In this document: in pieces, positions 32,933 through 42,122 of the stretch
Position numbering within the stretch: the first letter of the stretch is position 1
How the letters are laid out: every line of letters starts with the position of its first letter
Assembly (NCBI RefSeq): GCF_011766325.1
Contig: NZ_BLLG01000005.1
Coordinates: forward strand, 186,001 to 250,000
Origin: Streptomyces pacificus
Lineage (GTDB): Bacteria; Actinomycetota; Actinomycetes; Streptomycetales; Streptomycetaceae
Direction of reading: 5' to 3'
Length of the DNA stretch: 64,000 nucleotides
Made by a program: the position numbers and the translations under genes
The notes under the pieces: model-generated
What the model was told of the DNA's origin: nothing
Seen by the model: only the letters and a program-made list of their open reading frames with translations
Databases searched by the model: none

Positions 32933-34690
32933 ATGAGATGCCGCCCCGTGGCCTTCGCCGCCGTGTGCACCGCCGCCGTCTGTCTCACCGGCCTCACGGC
33001 CGCCGCGCCCCTCCCGGCTTCCGACTCCCCGCTCCCCTCCCCGCTCCACTCACCGCTCCACTCACCGCTCCCCCTTTTTCCCTTCCGGTCCGAGGCCCTG
33101 ACCGGGCGCGCGTTCCCGTCGCCGGGTGCCGGAGAGATCCACAGCGTGCCGGTCCCCGGCAGCGACCCGACACGGCGAACACTCCCGGCGCGCAACACCG
33201 AGCCGTTCAGCCTGGTCGGCATCACCTGGGACGATCCGGATGCGGAGCTCGCCGGCACCGCCGAAGTCCGCACCCGGGACAGCCGTACCGGCCTGTGGTC
33301 GCCCTGGCACGCGCTCGAGGTGGACGTACGGACGTCGGAGGTCCGCCCCGGGCCCGCCTCCGCCGGACTGCGGGCGGGCAGCCTGCCGCTGTGGACCGGA
33401 CCGTCGGACGGGGTGCAGCTGCGCGCGCAGGGGACGGCGCTGCCCGGGGGGCTGCGCGTCGAGCTGGTGGACCCTCAGGACGGCGTCCCGGCAACGCCGT
33501 CCGCCCGCGCGCAGGCGCCGGCGGGCGCCCCGCCGATGACCATGCGGGCCGGCTGGGGCGCGGACGAGTCCAAGGTCGGTGGGCCGCCCACCTACAACTC
33601 CACCACCAAGGCGATGTTCGTCCACCACACCGCCGGGTCGAACACCTACCAGTGCGCCGACTCGCCCGCGATCGTACGGGCCGTCTTCACGTACCACGTG
33701 GCGGGCCAGGGCTGGAACGACATCGGCTACCACTTCCTGGTCGACAAGTGCGGAAGGATCTTCGAGGGCAGGGCCGGCGGCATCGACCGGCCGGTCCAGG
33801 GAGCCCACACCTACGGCTTCAACGTCGACACCAGCAGCGTGTCGGTGATCGGCGACTACAGCACTGCGGACGCCACGCCCGCGGCCCGCGACGCCGTGGC
33901 GAGGCTCGCCTCCTGGAAGCTCGGCCTCTACGGCCTGGCCGTAGACGGGACGACGACGCTCACGGCGTCCACGGACAACGGACGGTTCCGGCGAGGGGAG
34001 CGCGTCACCCTCCCGCGGCTCCCTGGGCACCGCGACGCGTACCCGACCGAGTGCCCCGGCGCCCGTCTCTACGCCGACCTGCCCGCCATCCGCAGGTCCG
34101 CGACAGCATCCGCCGACGAGCCCGGCGGCAGACCGGGCGACGCACCCGGCAACGGACCGGGCGACGGACCGGGCGACGGTGGGCCCGCGCTCTCGGAGGT
34201 GCCCTGGCCCGCGGACCCCGGGGTGGAGGCGGCGGCCGTACCGGAAGGCGCCGCGGAGCGGGACTCCGTCGGCGGTGACTTCGACGGGGACGGGGACCGT
34301 GATCTGGCGGTCGCGTTCGGCACACCGGAGGGCGCCACCGCGCTCGTCGTACTGAGCGGTCCTGAGCGCGGACGCGGGACCGCCTCGCCGACCGTCCTGA
34401 TGGGCGCCGGCGGATCCGCCCTCGCCTCGGGCGACATGAACGGCGACGGGTTCGACGACCTGGCCGTGTCCACCGGGAGGGGGATCGTCACCTACCACGG
34501 TTCACCCACCGGCCTGGGCACAGCGGGGGCGCCCACGCTCGCGGTGGGCGCGAACGCCCCGGCCCTCAGCGCGCCCGACCGGGACGGCGACGGCTACGCG
34601 GATCTCCTCACCGGACCCGAGGTGATCGCGAACGGCGGGCCGCTGGGGCTCAGCGCCTCCGGGAAGAGGACGCCCGGTCCCGCCGAGTAG
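32933..34690 (+). CDS. Secreted N-acetylmuramoyl-L-alanine amidase (PGRP) with FG-GAP repeats
   Basis: This 585-residue exported wall hydrolase has a signal peptide (1-25) and then a Pro/Ser linker with a repeated PLHS motif. A beta domain follows (FSLVGITWDDPDAELAGTAE). The PGRP/Amidase_2 catalytic domain at about 200-385 has MRAGWGADE, FVHHTAGSNTY (zinc His pair), YHFLVDKCGRIFEGR and PGHRDAYPTECPG (third zinc ligand, Cys). The C-terminus holds FG-GAP-type Ca-binding repeats (GDFDGDGDRDLAV, GDMNGDGFDDLAV, PDRDGDGYADLLT). This class cleaves the amide between muramic acid and L-Ala. Confidence 0.93.
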   Translation: MRCRPVAFAAVCTAAVCLTGLTAAAPLPASDSPLPSPLHSPLHSPLPLFPFRSEALTGRAFPSPGAGEIHSVPVPGSDPTRRTLPARNTEPFSLVGITWDDPDAELAGTAEVRTRDSRTGLWSPWHALEVDVRTSEVRPGPASAGLRAGSLPLWTGPSDGVQLRAQGTALPGGLRVELVDPQDGVPATPSARAQAPAGAPPMTMRAGWGADESKVGGPPTYNSTTKAMFVHHTAGSNTYQCADSPAIVRAVFTYHVAGQGWNDIGYHFLVDKCGRIFEGRAGGIDRPVQGAHTYGFNVDTSSVSVIGDYSTADATPAARDAVARLASWKLGLYGLAVDGTTTLTASTDNGRFRRGERVTLPRLPGHRDAYPTECPGARLYADLPAIRRSATASADEPGGRPGDAPGNGPGDGPGDGGPALSEVPWPADPGVEAAAVPEGAAERDSVGGDFDGDGDRDLAVAFGTPEGATALVVLSGPERGRGTASPTVLMGAGGSALASGDMNGDGFDDLAVSTGRGIVTYHGSPTGLGTAGAPTLAVGANAPALSAPDRDGDGYADLLTGPEVIANGGPLGLSASGKRTPGPAE

Positions 34691-35077
34691 CCGCGGTCGC
34701 CCCACGCGTCGTCCCCGTGCTCCTCTCGGCCCGGTCGCTCCTCTCGGCCCGGTCCCTCCTCTCGGCCCGGTCGCCCCCTCGGCCCGGACCCGCCGAGCAG
34801 CCGCGGTCGCCCTTGATCCCCGGTCGCCCCCGGTCCCCCGGTCCGCCCCGGGGAAGAGGACAGCCCCACCCGCCCAGTGGCCGCCGGGCCCGCCGGAGCC
34901 CCGCCGCCAAGAGCGGAACAGCCGGCCCCGGCCGCCCGGCCGGCGACCGCGGGCCGCCGCGCTGCCCGGTTTCGGCCGGGGCGACGTCCCGGTTCGTTCC
35001 GGCCCGCCCGGATGCCCGACCGGATGCCGGACCGGCGGCCCGCCCGGATGCCCGACCGGCGGCCCCGCCCGTCGGCC
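34691..35077. repeat. Gene-free spacer made of tandem repeats
   Basis: Three copies of an 18-bp unit (GCTCCTCTCGGCCCGGTC) fill 34719-34772, with a partial fourth. The sequence at the amidase stop (CCCGCCGAGTAGCCGCGGTC, about 34679) recurs at about 34788 with CAG instead of the stop TAG, so the array sits inside a larger 110-bp duplication. From 35005 a GCCCGGATGCCCGACCGG-like unit repeats. No gene is supported. Confidence 0.65.
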
Positions 35078-36730
35078 TCAGCCGAGCCTGTCCGCCAGCG
35101 TGTTGAAGTCCGTCCAGGAGAGCGGCGGCGGCCCCGGGGTCCACAGCTTCTGGGCCACCGCCCGCAGCGGCATGCGGATGCCCGCCGCCACCTGGTCCTG
35201 GGTCTGCGCCTCGGCGCGGTCGCCCCAGACGGCGAGGCGGCCGCCGAGGATCTGGTCCGAGTAGCGCGCGGGGACGGGGGTCGTGCCCCGCAGCACCAGT
35301 GGTGTCCACTCCTCGTAGATGCGCCGGCCCGTCGGGTAGGCGAACTCGTTCGGCTCGCCGAGCACGTAGTAGAGGTACTCGTCGTTGAGGTTGACGACCT
35401 TGCGGCCTTCCGCCAGGTACTCCCCCGGCTGCCGGGCGCCGATCTCCTTGCCCGTCCAATACTCGACCTCGATGTCCTTGTCCGGGGCGACCACGCCGCC
35501 GCGGAAGAAGCCGTCGTTCCACGCCTTCGGCTGCTTCTGCGCGGCGCGCACCACCGAGGCCCGGTCGTTGAGCCAGCCGGTCGCCAGGTCCCGCACGGTG
35601 GCGTTGGGCCCGTACTTCGCCACGGCCGCCCGGGCCAGCCCGGGGTAGGAGGCCTGCGGGTCGCGCACGGTCAGCGCCTGGTACTCGTCGGCGCCGACGT
35701 GGAACCAGCGGCCGGGGAAGAGCTGCGCGTACTCCCGCAGCAGGTCGTCGACGATCCGCGCGGACCCCGGCTTGGAGATGTCGATGGCGCCCTGCCGGGG
35801 CACGCCCTGGACGTTGCGCAGCTGGAGTTCGGGGTGCGCCCGCAGGACCGCGCCGAGGTGCCCGGGGGAGTCGATCTCGGGGACGACGGTGATGTGCAGG
35901 CTGCGGGCGAGGGCGAGGATCCGGCGCACCTCGGCCTTGCTCAGATGGTCCTGGGAGACGACCTCGGGGTGGGTGTCGGAGGCGATCCGGAATCCCTGGT
36001 CGTCGGAGAAGTGCAGTCCGAGCATGTTGAGCTTGAGGTCGGCCATCTCGCGCAGCCGCGCCTCGAGCCAGCCGGCGGTGAAGTGCTTGCGCGCGATGTC
36101 GACGTTGAGGCCGCGCTGCGGCCGGTCGGGCCGGTCGCGGACGACGCCCTCGGGCATCGCGCCGCCGGCGCGCACGGCCTGCTTCAGGGTGCGGGTGCCG
36201 TAGAAGACCCCCGCCTCGTCCGGCCCGGTGATCCGGACGCGGTCGTCGCGCGTGGTGAGGGTGTACGACTCGGGCGCGCCGCCGCCCGCGGGGTCGAGCG
36301 ACAGCTCCACGTCGCCGGCGTTCACCGGCCCGTCGCTGCGGAAGCCGGTCTTCAGCTCCCCCGCCAGCAGCCGCCCCTCGTCGGCGAGTGCCTCGCTGCC
36401 CTTGGCGACGACGACGGCGCTGCCCGCGGCCGGACGCCAGCCCGGTCCGCGGGCGGACTCGTGGTCGCGGACGGAGGGAATGGTCCGGGGCTCGCCGGAC
36501 AGCGGGGAGGAGGGCTCCGGGGAAGGGGACGACTCCGGGGAGGAAGCCGCCGGGGAAGGAGCCGTCGAAGGAGCCGTCGGGGAGGAGACCGGGGCTGCCC
36601 GGTCCCGGCCGGCCCCCGGGGCCTCCGCGCCGCCGGACCCGCCGGCCGAGCAGGAGACGGCCGCCGACAGGGCCACGGCGGCAGCGACGGCGGGGGCCGC
36701 TCGCCGCATGCGCCAGGACAGCCACATCAC
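35078..36730 (-). CDS. Lipoprotein beta-N-acetylhexosaminidase (GH20)
   Basis: This 550-residue secreted glycosidase removes terminal GlcNAc/GalNAc from chitobiose or wall fragments by substrate-assisted catalysis. It has a lipoprotein signal peptide (LSAAVSC, Cys at about 27) and a Ser/Pro linker. The GH20b domain is at about 95-190, and the catalytic TIM barrel starts at RGLNVDIARKHFTAGWLEAR. The catalytic Asp-Glu pair is in RWFHVGADEYQAL, and the substrate-stacking WNDGFFRGG and LAVWGDRAEA follow. The GTG at 36730 is 8 bases after GAGGAGG. It is divergent from the UraD-like gene. Confidence 0.93.
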   Translation of the reverse strand: MMWLSWRMRRAAPAVAAAVALSAAVSCSAGGSGGAEAPGAGRDRAAPVSSPTAPSTAPSPAASSPESSPSPEPSSPLSGEPRTIPSVRDHESARGPGWRPAAGSAVVVAKGSEALADEGRLLAGELKTGFRSDGPVNAGDVELSLDPAGGGAPESYTLTTRDDRVRITGPDEAGVFYGTRTLKQAVRAGGAMPEGVVRDRPDRPQRGLNVDIARKHFTAGWLEARLREMADLKLNMLGLHFSDDQGFRIASDTHPEVVSQDHLSKAEVRRILALARSLHITVVPEIDSPGHLGAVLRAHPELQLRNVQGVPRQGAIDISKPGSARIVDDLLREYAQLFPGRWFHVGADEYQALTVRDPQASYPGLARAAVAKYGPNATVRDLATGWLNDRASVVRAAQKQPKAWNDGFFRGGVVAPDKDIEVEYWTGKEIGARQPGEYLAEGRKVVNLNDEYLYYVLGEPNEFAYPTGRRIYEEWTPLVLRGTTPVPARYSDQILGGRLAVWGDRAEAQTQDQVAAGIRMPLRAVAQKLWTPGPPPLSWTDFNTLADRLG

Positions 36731-36783
36731 AGAATCAACCTCCTCTTCATGGAGAAGTATGACAAACGATGGCCCATCCGTTC

Positions 36784-36838
36784 ATTTCACCCCAGTCCGT
36801 CCATCACCCGCACTCAAACTCTCCCGTTCGGGTGAAAT
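36784..36838. promoter_or_regulatory. Spaced inverted repeat upstream of the hexosaminidase gene
   Basis: ATTTCACCC (36784-36792) and its exact inverse GGGTGAAAT (36830-36838) are 37 bp apart in the relatively AT-rich divergent region. They could be half-sites for a regulator of the hexosaminidase. They do not resemble the DasR consensus (ACTGGTCTAGACCAGT). Confidence 0.35.
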
Positions 36839-36967
36839 TCACGCACTCCTCGGCCAGTTTCTGGCGCGTCTCGATAGCGTTGCGACTCAAAGAGCCCATA
36901 CTCCCCAGTCGCACCGGAGTCCACGCTGTCCCGCGAATCGCACACCGGCCTCCCGAAGCGACCGCCG

Positions 36968-37756
36968 GTGCTCCCTCCGGTGGTGCGGATCCCGGCCCCC
37001 GCCGAGCCGGCCTTCCCCGCATCCGCTCCGCGCCCGCGCCCGGCCCACCCGACACCCAGCCCCGCCGAGCCGGCCCACCCGGCGGCCGCTCCGCGTCCGC
37101 GTCCGGCCACCGGTGCGCCCCTGCCCGGACTGGAGCGGTTCAACGCCGCGGTCCCCACCGCCGCGACCGCCGCACTCCTGTCCTGCTGCGGAAGCCGCCG
37201 CTGGGCCCTGCGGATAGCCGCCCACCGCCCCTATCCCGACCTCGGCGCCCTCCTCGCCGCCGCGGACGAGGCAGGGTACGACCTGTCCTGCACGGATCTG
37301 CACCAGGCGCTCGCCGCCGAGTCGTCCTCCGCGCTGCACCCGACCGCCCCGGCGGCCGCGCACACCGCCCTGCGGGCCGCCCACGCCGCCTACGCGGCGA
37401 GGTTCGGCCATGCCTTCGTGATCAGCCTGGACGGCTTCCGCCCCGACGAGCAGCCCGACCAGCTGCTGGCCGGGATCCGCGCGCGGCTCGGCAACGACCC
37501 GGACGAGGAGCGGGCCGTCGCGGCCGAGGAGCTGCGCCGGCTGGCCCGGGCCAGGCTGGCGGACATGGTGGCCGGCCTGCCCGGAGAGCCCGGTTCCGGC
37601 CACCCCTGGCAGGCACCCCGAGAGACACCCCGAGAGACACCTCGGCAGGCACCCAGGCAGGCACCCCGGCAGGCACCCAGGCAGAGACCACCGCGCCCGC
37701 CGCGGGACCCGGCGCCGCACCCGCCTCGCGACCACCCGCGGGGGCCGGCCCGATAG
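36968..37756 (+). CDS. Divergent OHCU-decarboxylase (UraD)-like protein
   Basis: This 262-residue protein has a core (about 50-215) following the 2-oxo-4-hydroxy-4-carboxy-5-ureidoimidazoline decarboxylase pattern: LERFNAAVPTAATAALLSCC, RWALRIAAHRPYPDLGALLA, AHAAYAARFGHAFVISLDGF, and a last helix LRRLARARLADMV. UraD works in urate breakdown. Here the short block around the catalytic His-Pro (SSALHPTAP) lacks the usual S-x-x-E-Q that follows it, so activity is doubtful. The ends are low complexity: an Ala-Pro-Arg head and a tail with the tetrapeptide QAPR/ETPR repeated about seven times. No other urate genes are nearby. Confidence 0.7.
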   Translation: MLPPVVRIPAPAEPAFPASAPRPRPAHPTPSPAEPAHPAAAPRPRPATGAPLPGLERFNAAVPTAATAALLSCCGSRRWALRIAAHRPYPDLGALLAAADEAGYDLSCTDLHQALAAESSSALHPTAPAAAHTALRAAHAAYAARFGHAFVISLDGFRPDEQPDQLLAGIRARLGNDPDEERAVAAEELRRLARARLADMVAGLPGEPGSGHPWQAPRETPRETPRQAPRQAPRQAPRQRPPRPPRDPAPHPPRDHPRGPAR

Positions 37757-37929
37757 CCCGTCCGTGCCTGTTTGATCACACCGGCGGACCCCGGGCGAGG
37801 GAACCGACAAGTCGTCGCTACGATGGCGAGGGCCGGTGGACCGTACCCGGCCGGGCCAGACCGACAGAGCTGTCACCTTGAAAGGACGCTGGCGGCCGGC
37901 TCCAATCCCCGCTCCCGGAGGGTTTTTCC

Positions 37930-38310
37930 GTGCCGGCTGGAACGCTGTACCGCGGCCGGGAAGGTATGTGGTCCTGGGTGGCTCACCGAGTCACCGGCGT
38001 CCTCATCTTCTTCTTCCTGTTCGTACACGTGCTGGACACCGCCCTCGTCCGCGTCTCCCCCGAGGCGTACGACGAGGTCGTCGCGACGTACAAGACGCCG
38101 ATCGTCGCGCTGCTGGAGTACGGCCTCGTGGCCGCCATCCTCTTCCACGCGCTGAACGGCCTTCGCGTCATCGCCGTGGACTTCTGGTCCAAGGGCCCCC
38201 GCTACCAGAAGCAGATGCTCTGGTCCGTCGTGGGCATCTGGGTCGTCCTGATGGCGGGCGCCGTCTACCCGGTGCTCGGCCACGCCGCACGTGAACTGTT
38301 CGGGAGCTGA
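37930..38310 (+). CDS. sdhC: Succinate dehydrogenase cytochrome b subunit
   Basis: This 126-residue membrane anchor of complex II has three hydrophobic spans. MWSWVAHRVTGVLIFFFLFV and HVLDTALVRVSP carry the quinone-site Ser/Arg-type residues and a heme-ligand His. The second span (LVAAILFHALNGLRVIAVDF) holds the family His-x-x-x-Gly-x-Arg. GTG start with CGGAGGG upstream. First gene of sdhCDAB. Confidence 0.95.
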   Translation: MPAGTLYRGREGMWSWVAHRVTGVLIFFFLFVHVLDTALVRVSPEAYDEVVATYKTPIVALLEYGLVAAILFHALNGLRVIAVDFWSKGPRYQKQMLWSVVGIWVVLMAGAVYPVLGHAARELFGS

Positions 38311-38318
38311 CGCCAGAC

Positions 38319-38792
38319 ATGTCCGCTGAGACCCCTTCCGCGCCCGTCGCCGCCGATGGCGCCGCCTACGGCCCCGACAACCCCGCGCCGTACATCGAGC
38401 CGCCGCGCAAGCGGACCGGCCGGACGCCCCGGTCGACCCGGGGCAACTTCGAGATGGCCGCGTGGCTCTTCATGCGCCTGTCGGGCGTGGTCCTCGTCGT
38501 GCTGGTCATCGGCCACCTGGTGATCCAGCTCGTGCTGGACGGCGGCGTCTCCAAGATCGGCTTCGCGTTCGTCGCGGGCCGCTGGGCGTCCCCGTTCTGG
38601 CAGACCTGGGACCTGCTGATGCTGTGGCTGGCGACGCTGCACGGCGCCAACGGCCTGCGTACCGTCATCAACGACTACGCCGAGCGGCCGAACACGCGCC
38701 TGTGGCTCAAGGGCCTGCTGTACACCGCCACGGTGTTCACCATCCTTCTGGGCACGCTGGTGATCTTCACCTTCGACCCGAACATCCGCTAG
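38319..38792 (+). CDS. sdhD: Succinate dehydrogenase hydrophobic anchor subunit
   Basis: This 157-residue second membrane anchor has a cytoplasmic N-terminus of about 45 residues (PYIEPPRKRTGRTPRSTRGN) and three spans, including FMRLSGVVLVVLVIGHLVIQ and LHGANGLRTVINDYAE, matching the His-x-x-x-Gly-x-Arg helix of SdhC. It holds the quinone and the catalytic subunits at the membrane. Confidence 0.93.
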   Translation: MSAETPSAPVAADGAAYGPDNPAPYIEPPRKRTGRTPRSTRGNFEMAAWLFMRLSGVVLVVLVIGHLVIQLVLDGGVSKIGFAFVAGRWASPFWQTWDLLMLWLATLHGANGLRTVINDYAERPNTRLWLKGLLYTATVFTILLGTLVIFTFDPNIR

Positions 38793-38815
38793 GCACGGGG
38801 CTGAGGTTCCACACC

Positions 38816-40570
38816 ATGAAGATTCACAAGTACGACACCGTCATCGTCGGCGCCGGCGGCGCCGGCATGCGCGCCGCCATCGAGGCGACGAAGCGCAGCC
38901 GCACCGCCGTCCTCACCAAGCTCTACCCGACCCGGTCCCACACGGGCGCCGCGCAGGGCGGTATGGCCGCCGCGCTGGCGAACGTGGAGGAGGACAACTG
39001 GGAGTGGCACACCTTCGACACGGTCAAGGGCGGCGACTACCTGGTCGACCAGGACGCCGCCGAGATCCTGGCGAAGGAGGCCATCGACGCCGTCCTGGAC
39101 CTGGAGAAGATGGGCCTGCCGTTCAACCGGACGCCGCAGGGCACCATCGACCAGCGGCGCTTCGGCGGCCACTCCCGCAACCACGGCGAGGCCCCGGTCC
39201 GCCGGTCCTGCTACGCGGCGGACCGCACCGGGCACATGATCCTCCAGACCCTGTACCAGAACTGCGTCAAGGAGGGCGTGGAGTTCTTCAACGAGTTCTA
39301 CGTCCTCGACCAGCTGATCACCGAGGTCGACGGGGTGAGGCAGTCGGCCGGAGTGGTCGCGTACGAGCTGGCCACCGGCGAGATCCACGTCTTCCAGGCG
39401 AAGTCCGTGATCTACGCCTCCGGCGGCACCGGCAAGTTCTTCAAGGTCACCTCCAACGCGCACACCCTCACCGGCGACGGCCAGGCGGCCTGCTACCGGC
39501 GCGGCCTGCCGCTGGAGGACATGGAGTTCTTCCAGTTCCACCCGACGGGCATCTGGCGCATGGGCATCCTCCTCACCGAGGGCGCCCGCGGCGAGGGCGG
39601 CATCCTCCGCAACAAGGACGGCGAGCGCTTCATGGAGAAGTACGCGCCCGTCATGAAGGACCTCGCCTCCCGCGACGTCGTCTCCCGCTCGATCTACACC
39701 GAGATCCGCGAGGGCCGCGGCTGCGGCCCCGAGGGCGACCATGTCTTCCTGGACCTGACGCACCTCCCGCCGGAGCAGCTGGACGCCAAGCTCCCCGACA
39801 TCACCGAGTTCGCGCGCACCTACCTCGGCATCGAGCCCTACACGGACCCGATCCCGATCCAGCCGACCGCGCACTACGCGATGGGCGGCATCCCGACCAA
39901 CGTCGAGGGCGAGGTCCTGGCGGACAACACCACCGTCGTGCCGGGCCTGTACGCCGCGGGCGAGGTCGCCTGCGTGTCCGTGCACGGCGCCAACCGGCTC
40001 GGCACCAACTCCCTCCTCGACATCAACGTCTTCGGCAAGCGCGCCGGTATCGCCGCCGCCGACTACGCGGCGGACGCCGAATGGGTCGACCTGCCGGAGG
40101 ACCCGGCCGCGCTCGTCGAGGAGCAGATCGAGCGCCTGCGGAACTCCACCGGCGGCGAGCGGGTCGCCGAACTCCGCCGCGAGCTGCAGGAGACGATGGA
40201 CGCCAACGTGATGGTGTTCCGTACGGAGCAGACCATCAAGACGGCGGTCGAGAAGATCACCGAGCTGCGCGAGCGCTACAGGAACGTGTCCGTCCAGGAC
40301 AAGGGCAAGCGGTTCAACACAGACCTGCTGGAGGCCGTCGAGCTGGGCAACCTGCTCGACCTGGCGGAGGTCATGGCCGTCTCCGCGCTGGCCCGCAAGG
40401 AGTCGCGCGGCGGCCACTACCGCGAGGACTTCCCGAACCGCGACGACGTCAACTTCATGCGCCACACCATGGCGTACCGCGAGGTCGGCGCCGACGGCAC
40501 CGAGACCGTGCGTCTCGACTACAAGCCCGTCGTCCAGACCCGCTACCAGCCGATGGAGCGTAAGTACTGA
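38816..40570 (+). CDS. sdhA: Succinate dehydrogenase flavoprotein subunit
   Basis: This 584-residue catalytic subunit oxidises succinate to fumarate with covalent FAD. The dinucleotide site VIVGAGGAGMRAAIEA and the flavinylation motif TRSHTGAAQGGM are present. The substrate-binding block is HPTGIWRMGILLTEGARGEG, followed by ASRDVVSRSIYTEIREGRGC with the catalytic Arg and HGANRLGTNSLLDINVFGKR at the FAD end. Its stop overlaps the sdhB start by one base. Confidence 0.97.
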   Translation: MKIHKYDTVIVGAGGAGMRAAIEATKRSRTAVLTKLYPTRSHTGAAQGGMAAALANVEEDNWEWHTFDTVKGGDYLVDQDAAEILAKEAIDAVLDLEKMGLPFNRTPQGTIDQRRFGGHSRNHGEAPVRRSCYAADRTGHMILQTLYQNCVKEGVEFFNEFYVLDQLITEVDGVRQSAGVVAYELATGEIHVFQAKSVIYASGGTGKFFKVTSNAHTLTGDGQAACYRRGLPLEDMEFFQFHPTGIWRMGILLTEGARGEGGILRNKDGERFMEKYAPVMKDLASRDVVSRSIYTEIREGRGCGPEGDHVFLDLTHLPPEQLDAKLPDITEFARTYLGIEPYTDPIPIQPTAHYAMGGIPTNVEGEVLADNTTVVPGLYAAGEVACVSVHGANRLGTNSLLDINVFGKRAGIAAADYAADAEWVDLPEDPAALVEEQIERLRNSTGGERVAELRRELQETMDANVMVFRTEQTIKTAVEKITELRERYRNVSVQDKGKRFNTDLLEAVELGNLLDLAEVMAVSALARKESRGGHYREDFPNRDDVNFMRHTMAYREVGADGTETVRLDYKPVVQTRYQPMERKY

Positions 40571-41331
40571 TGGCTACCCCCGTACTGGACAAGGCCGAGG
40601 CCGAGGCGCAGCCCGCCTCCCCGTACATCACGGTCACCTTCCGGATCCGCCGCTTCGACCCCGAGGTCTCCGCCGAGGCCGTGTGGGAGGACTTCCGGAT
40701 CGAGATCGACCCCAAGGAGCGCGTCCTCGACGGCCTCCACAAGATCAAGTGGGATGTCGACGGCACGCTGACGTTCCGGCGCTCCTGCGCCCACGGCATC
40801 TGCGGCTCCGACGCGATGCGGATCAACGGCAAGAACAGGCTCGCCTGCAAGACGCTGATCAAGGACATCAACCCGGACAAGCCCATCACGATCGAGGCCA
40901 TAAAGGGCCTGACGGTCCTCAAGGACCTGATCGTGGACATGGAGCCGTTCTTCCAGGCGTACCGGGACGTCATGCCGTTCCTGGTCACCACCGGCAACGA
41001 GCCGACGCGCGAGCGGTTGCAGTCGGCCGAGGACCGCGAGCGGTTCGACGACACCACCAAGTGCATCCTGTGCGCCGCGTGCACGTCGTCCTGCCCGGTG
41101 TTCTGGAACGACGGGCAGTACTTCGGCCCCGCGGCCATCGTCAACGCGCACCGCTTCATCTTCGACTCGCGTGACGAGGCGGGCGAGCAGCGCCTGGAGA
41201 TCCTCAACGACAAGGACGGCGTGTGGCGCTGCCGCACGACGTTCAACTGCACGGACGCCTGCCCTCGCGGCATCGAGGTCACCAAGGCGATCCAGGAGGT
41301 CAAGCGCGCGCTGATCACCCGCCGCTTCTGA
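40570..41331 (+). CDS. sdhB: Succinate dehydrogenase iron-sulfur subunit
   Basis: This 253-residue electron-transfer subunit has three cluster motifs in order: [2Fe-2S] CAHGICGSDAM with the later C (RLACKT), [4Fe-4S] CILCAACTSSCPVFW, and [3Fe-4S] CRTTFNCTDACPRGI. The N-terminus starts ATPVLDKAEAEAQPASPYIT. It is the last gene of the sdh operon and is followed by a clear terminator. Confidence 0.97.
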   Translation: MATPVLDKAEAEAQPASPYITVTFRIRRFDPEVSAEAVWEDFRIEIDPKERVLDGLHKIKWDVDGTLTFRRSCAHGICGSDAMRINGKNRLACKTLIKDINPDKPITIEAIKGLTVLKDLIVDMEPFFQAYRDVMPFLVTTGNEPTRERLQSAEDRERFDDTTKCILCAACTSSCPVFWNDGQYFGPAAIVNAHRFIFDSRDEAGEQRLEILNDKDGVWRCRTTFNCTDACPRGIEVTKAIQEVKRALITRRF

Positions 41332-41353
41332 CCGCGCAGTAAGACCCTCCGTC

Positions 41354-41397
41354 AAGGGCCCGTTTCTGTACGCTCGCAGTACGGAAAGCGGGCCCTT
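41354..41397 (+). terminator. Terminator of sdhCDAB
   Basis: Arms 41354-41371 and 41379-41397 (AAGGGCCCG...GTAC pairing with GTAC...CGGGCCCTT) form an 18-bp stem with one bulge and a 7-base loop, 23 bases after the sdhB stop. Confidence 0.85.
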
Positions 41398-41460
41398 GCC
41401 CGCTGTTTCCGGCACGCGTGCTTCTGCCATGCCGGCTTCTGTGTGTGTGATGGTGATGTG

Positions 41461-41982
41461 ATGCGAGAGCGGGGACCGATGAACCAGCCGAACCCCTGTC
41501 AGGACGGCCGCGGCCACCAGGACGGCCGCGACTACCAGTGGGGCCCGACGTACCCGCAGGACGCGGCCGAGTACGGCCGCGGCTTCGCCCAGGCACCGCT
41601 CGCGCCGCTGGGCGGCCAGGGCGCGCCGGGTCTTCCGGGCGCACCGCTGCTGATGATCGGCGACATCACCGTCGTCCAGGACTCCGTCATGACCCCGAAC
41701 GGGACGCTGCCCCTCAAAGGGGCGGTGTGGAATGTGACGGACCTGTCCCGCACCGAGGAGAAGACCCCCACGCACGCCGTCGTGCTGGCGGTGGTCTTCT
41801 CCGTCTTCTGCCTCCTCGGGCTGCTCTTCCTGCTGATGAAGGAGCGGCGGACGACCGGCTTCGTCCAGGTCGGCGTCGCCGGCGGCGGACGCCACCACAC
41901 CACCATGATCCCGGCGACCGGCCCGGACACCCTGTACTGGGTGATGGGGCAGGTCGCCCATGCACGCCTGCTGAGCGCGTAG
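41461..41982 (+). CDS. Single-span membrane protein of unknown function
   Basis: This 173-residue protein has a Gly/Pro/Gln-rich N-terminal half (QDGRGHQDGRDYQWGPTYPQ). A conserved-looking block follows (GDITVVQDSVMTPNGTLPLK, VWNVTDLSRTEEKTPTHAVV), then one membrane span (LAVVFSVFCLLGLLFLLMKE). The C-terminal tail (TTGFVQVGVAGGGRHHTTMI) follows the span. The family is common in Streptomyces without an assigned role. The ATG at 41479 is an alternative start. Confidence 0.8.
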   Translation: MRERGPMNQPNPCQDGRGHQDGRDYQWGPTYPQDAAEYGRGFAQAPLAPLGGQGAPGLPGAPLLMIGDITVVQDSVMTPNGTLPLKGAVWNVTDLSRTEEKTPTHAVVLAVVFSVFCLLGLLFLLMKERRTTGFVQVGVAGGGRHHTTMIPATGPDTLYWVMGQVAHARLLSA

Positions 41983-42122
41983 CTCTCCCTCCTGCTCCGT
42001 CGGGGGCGGTCACGGCCCTCAGGCGTGCGCCCCCTCCCCGGGCCGAGGCGAGCCCCGCTGCGCGGTCTGTGCACCCGGGCCGTGCCCCCGGTGGCAGCGG
42101 CTCCCCCGCGGACTCCCACCGT

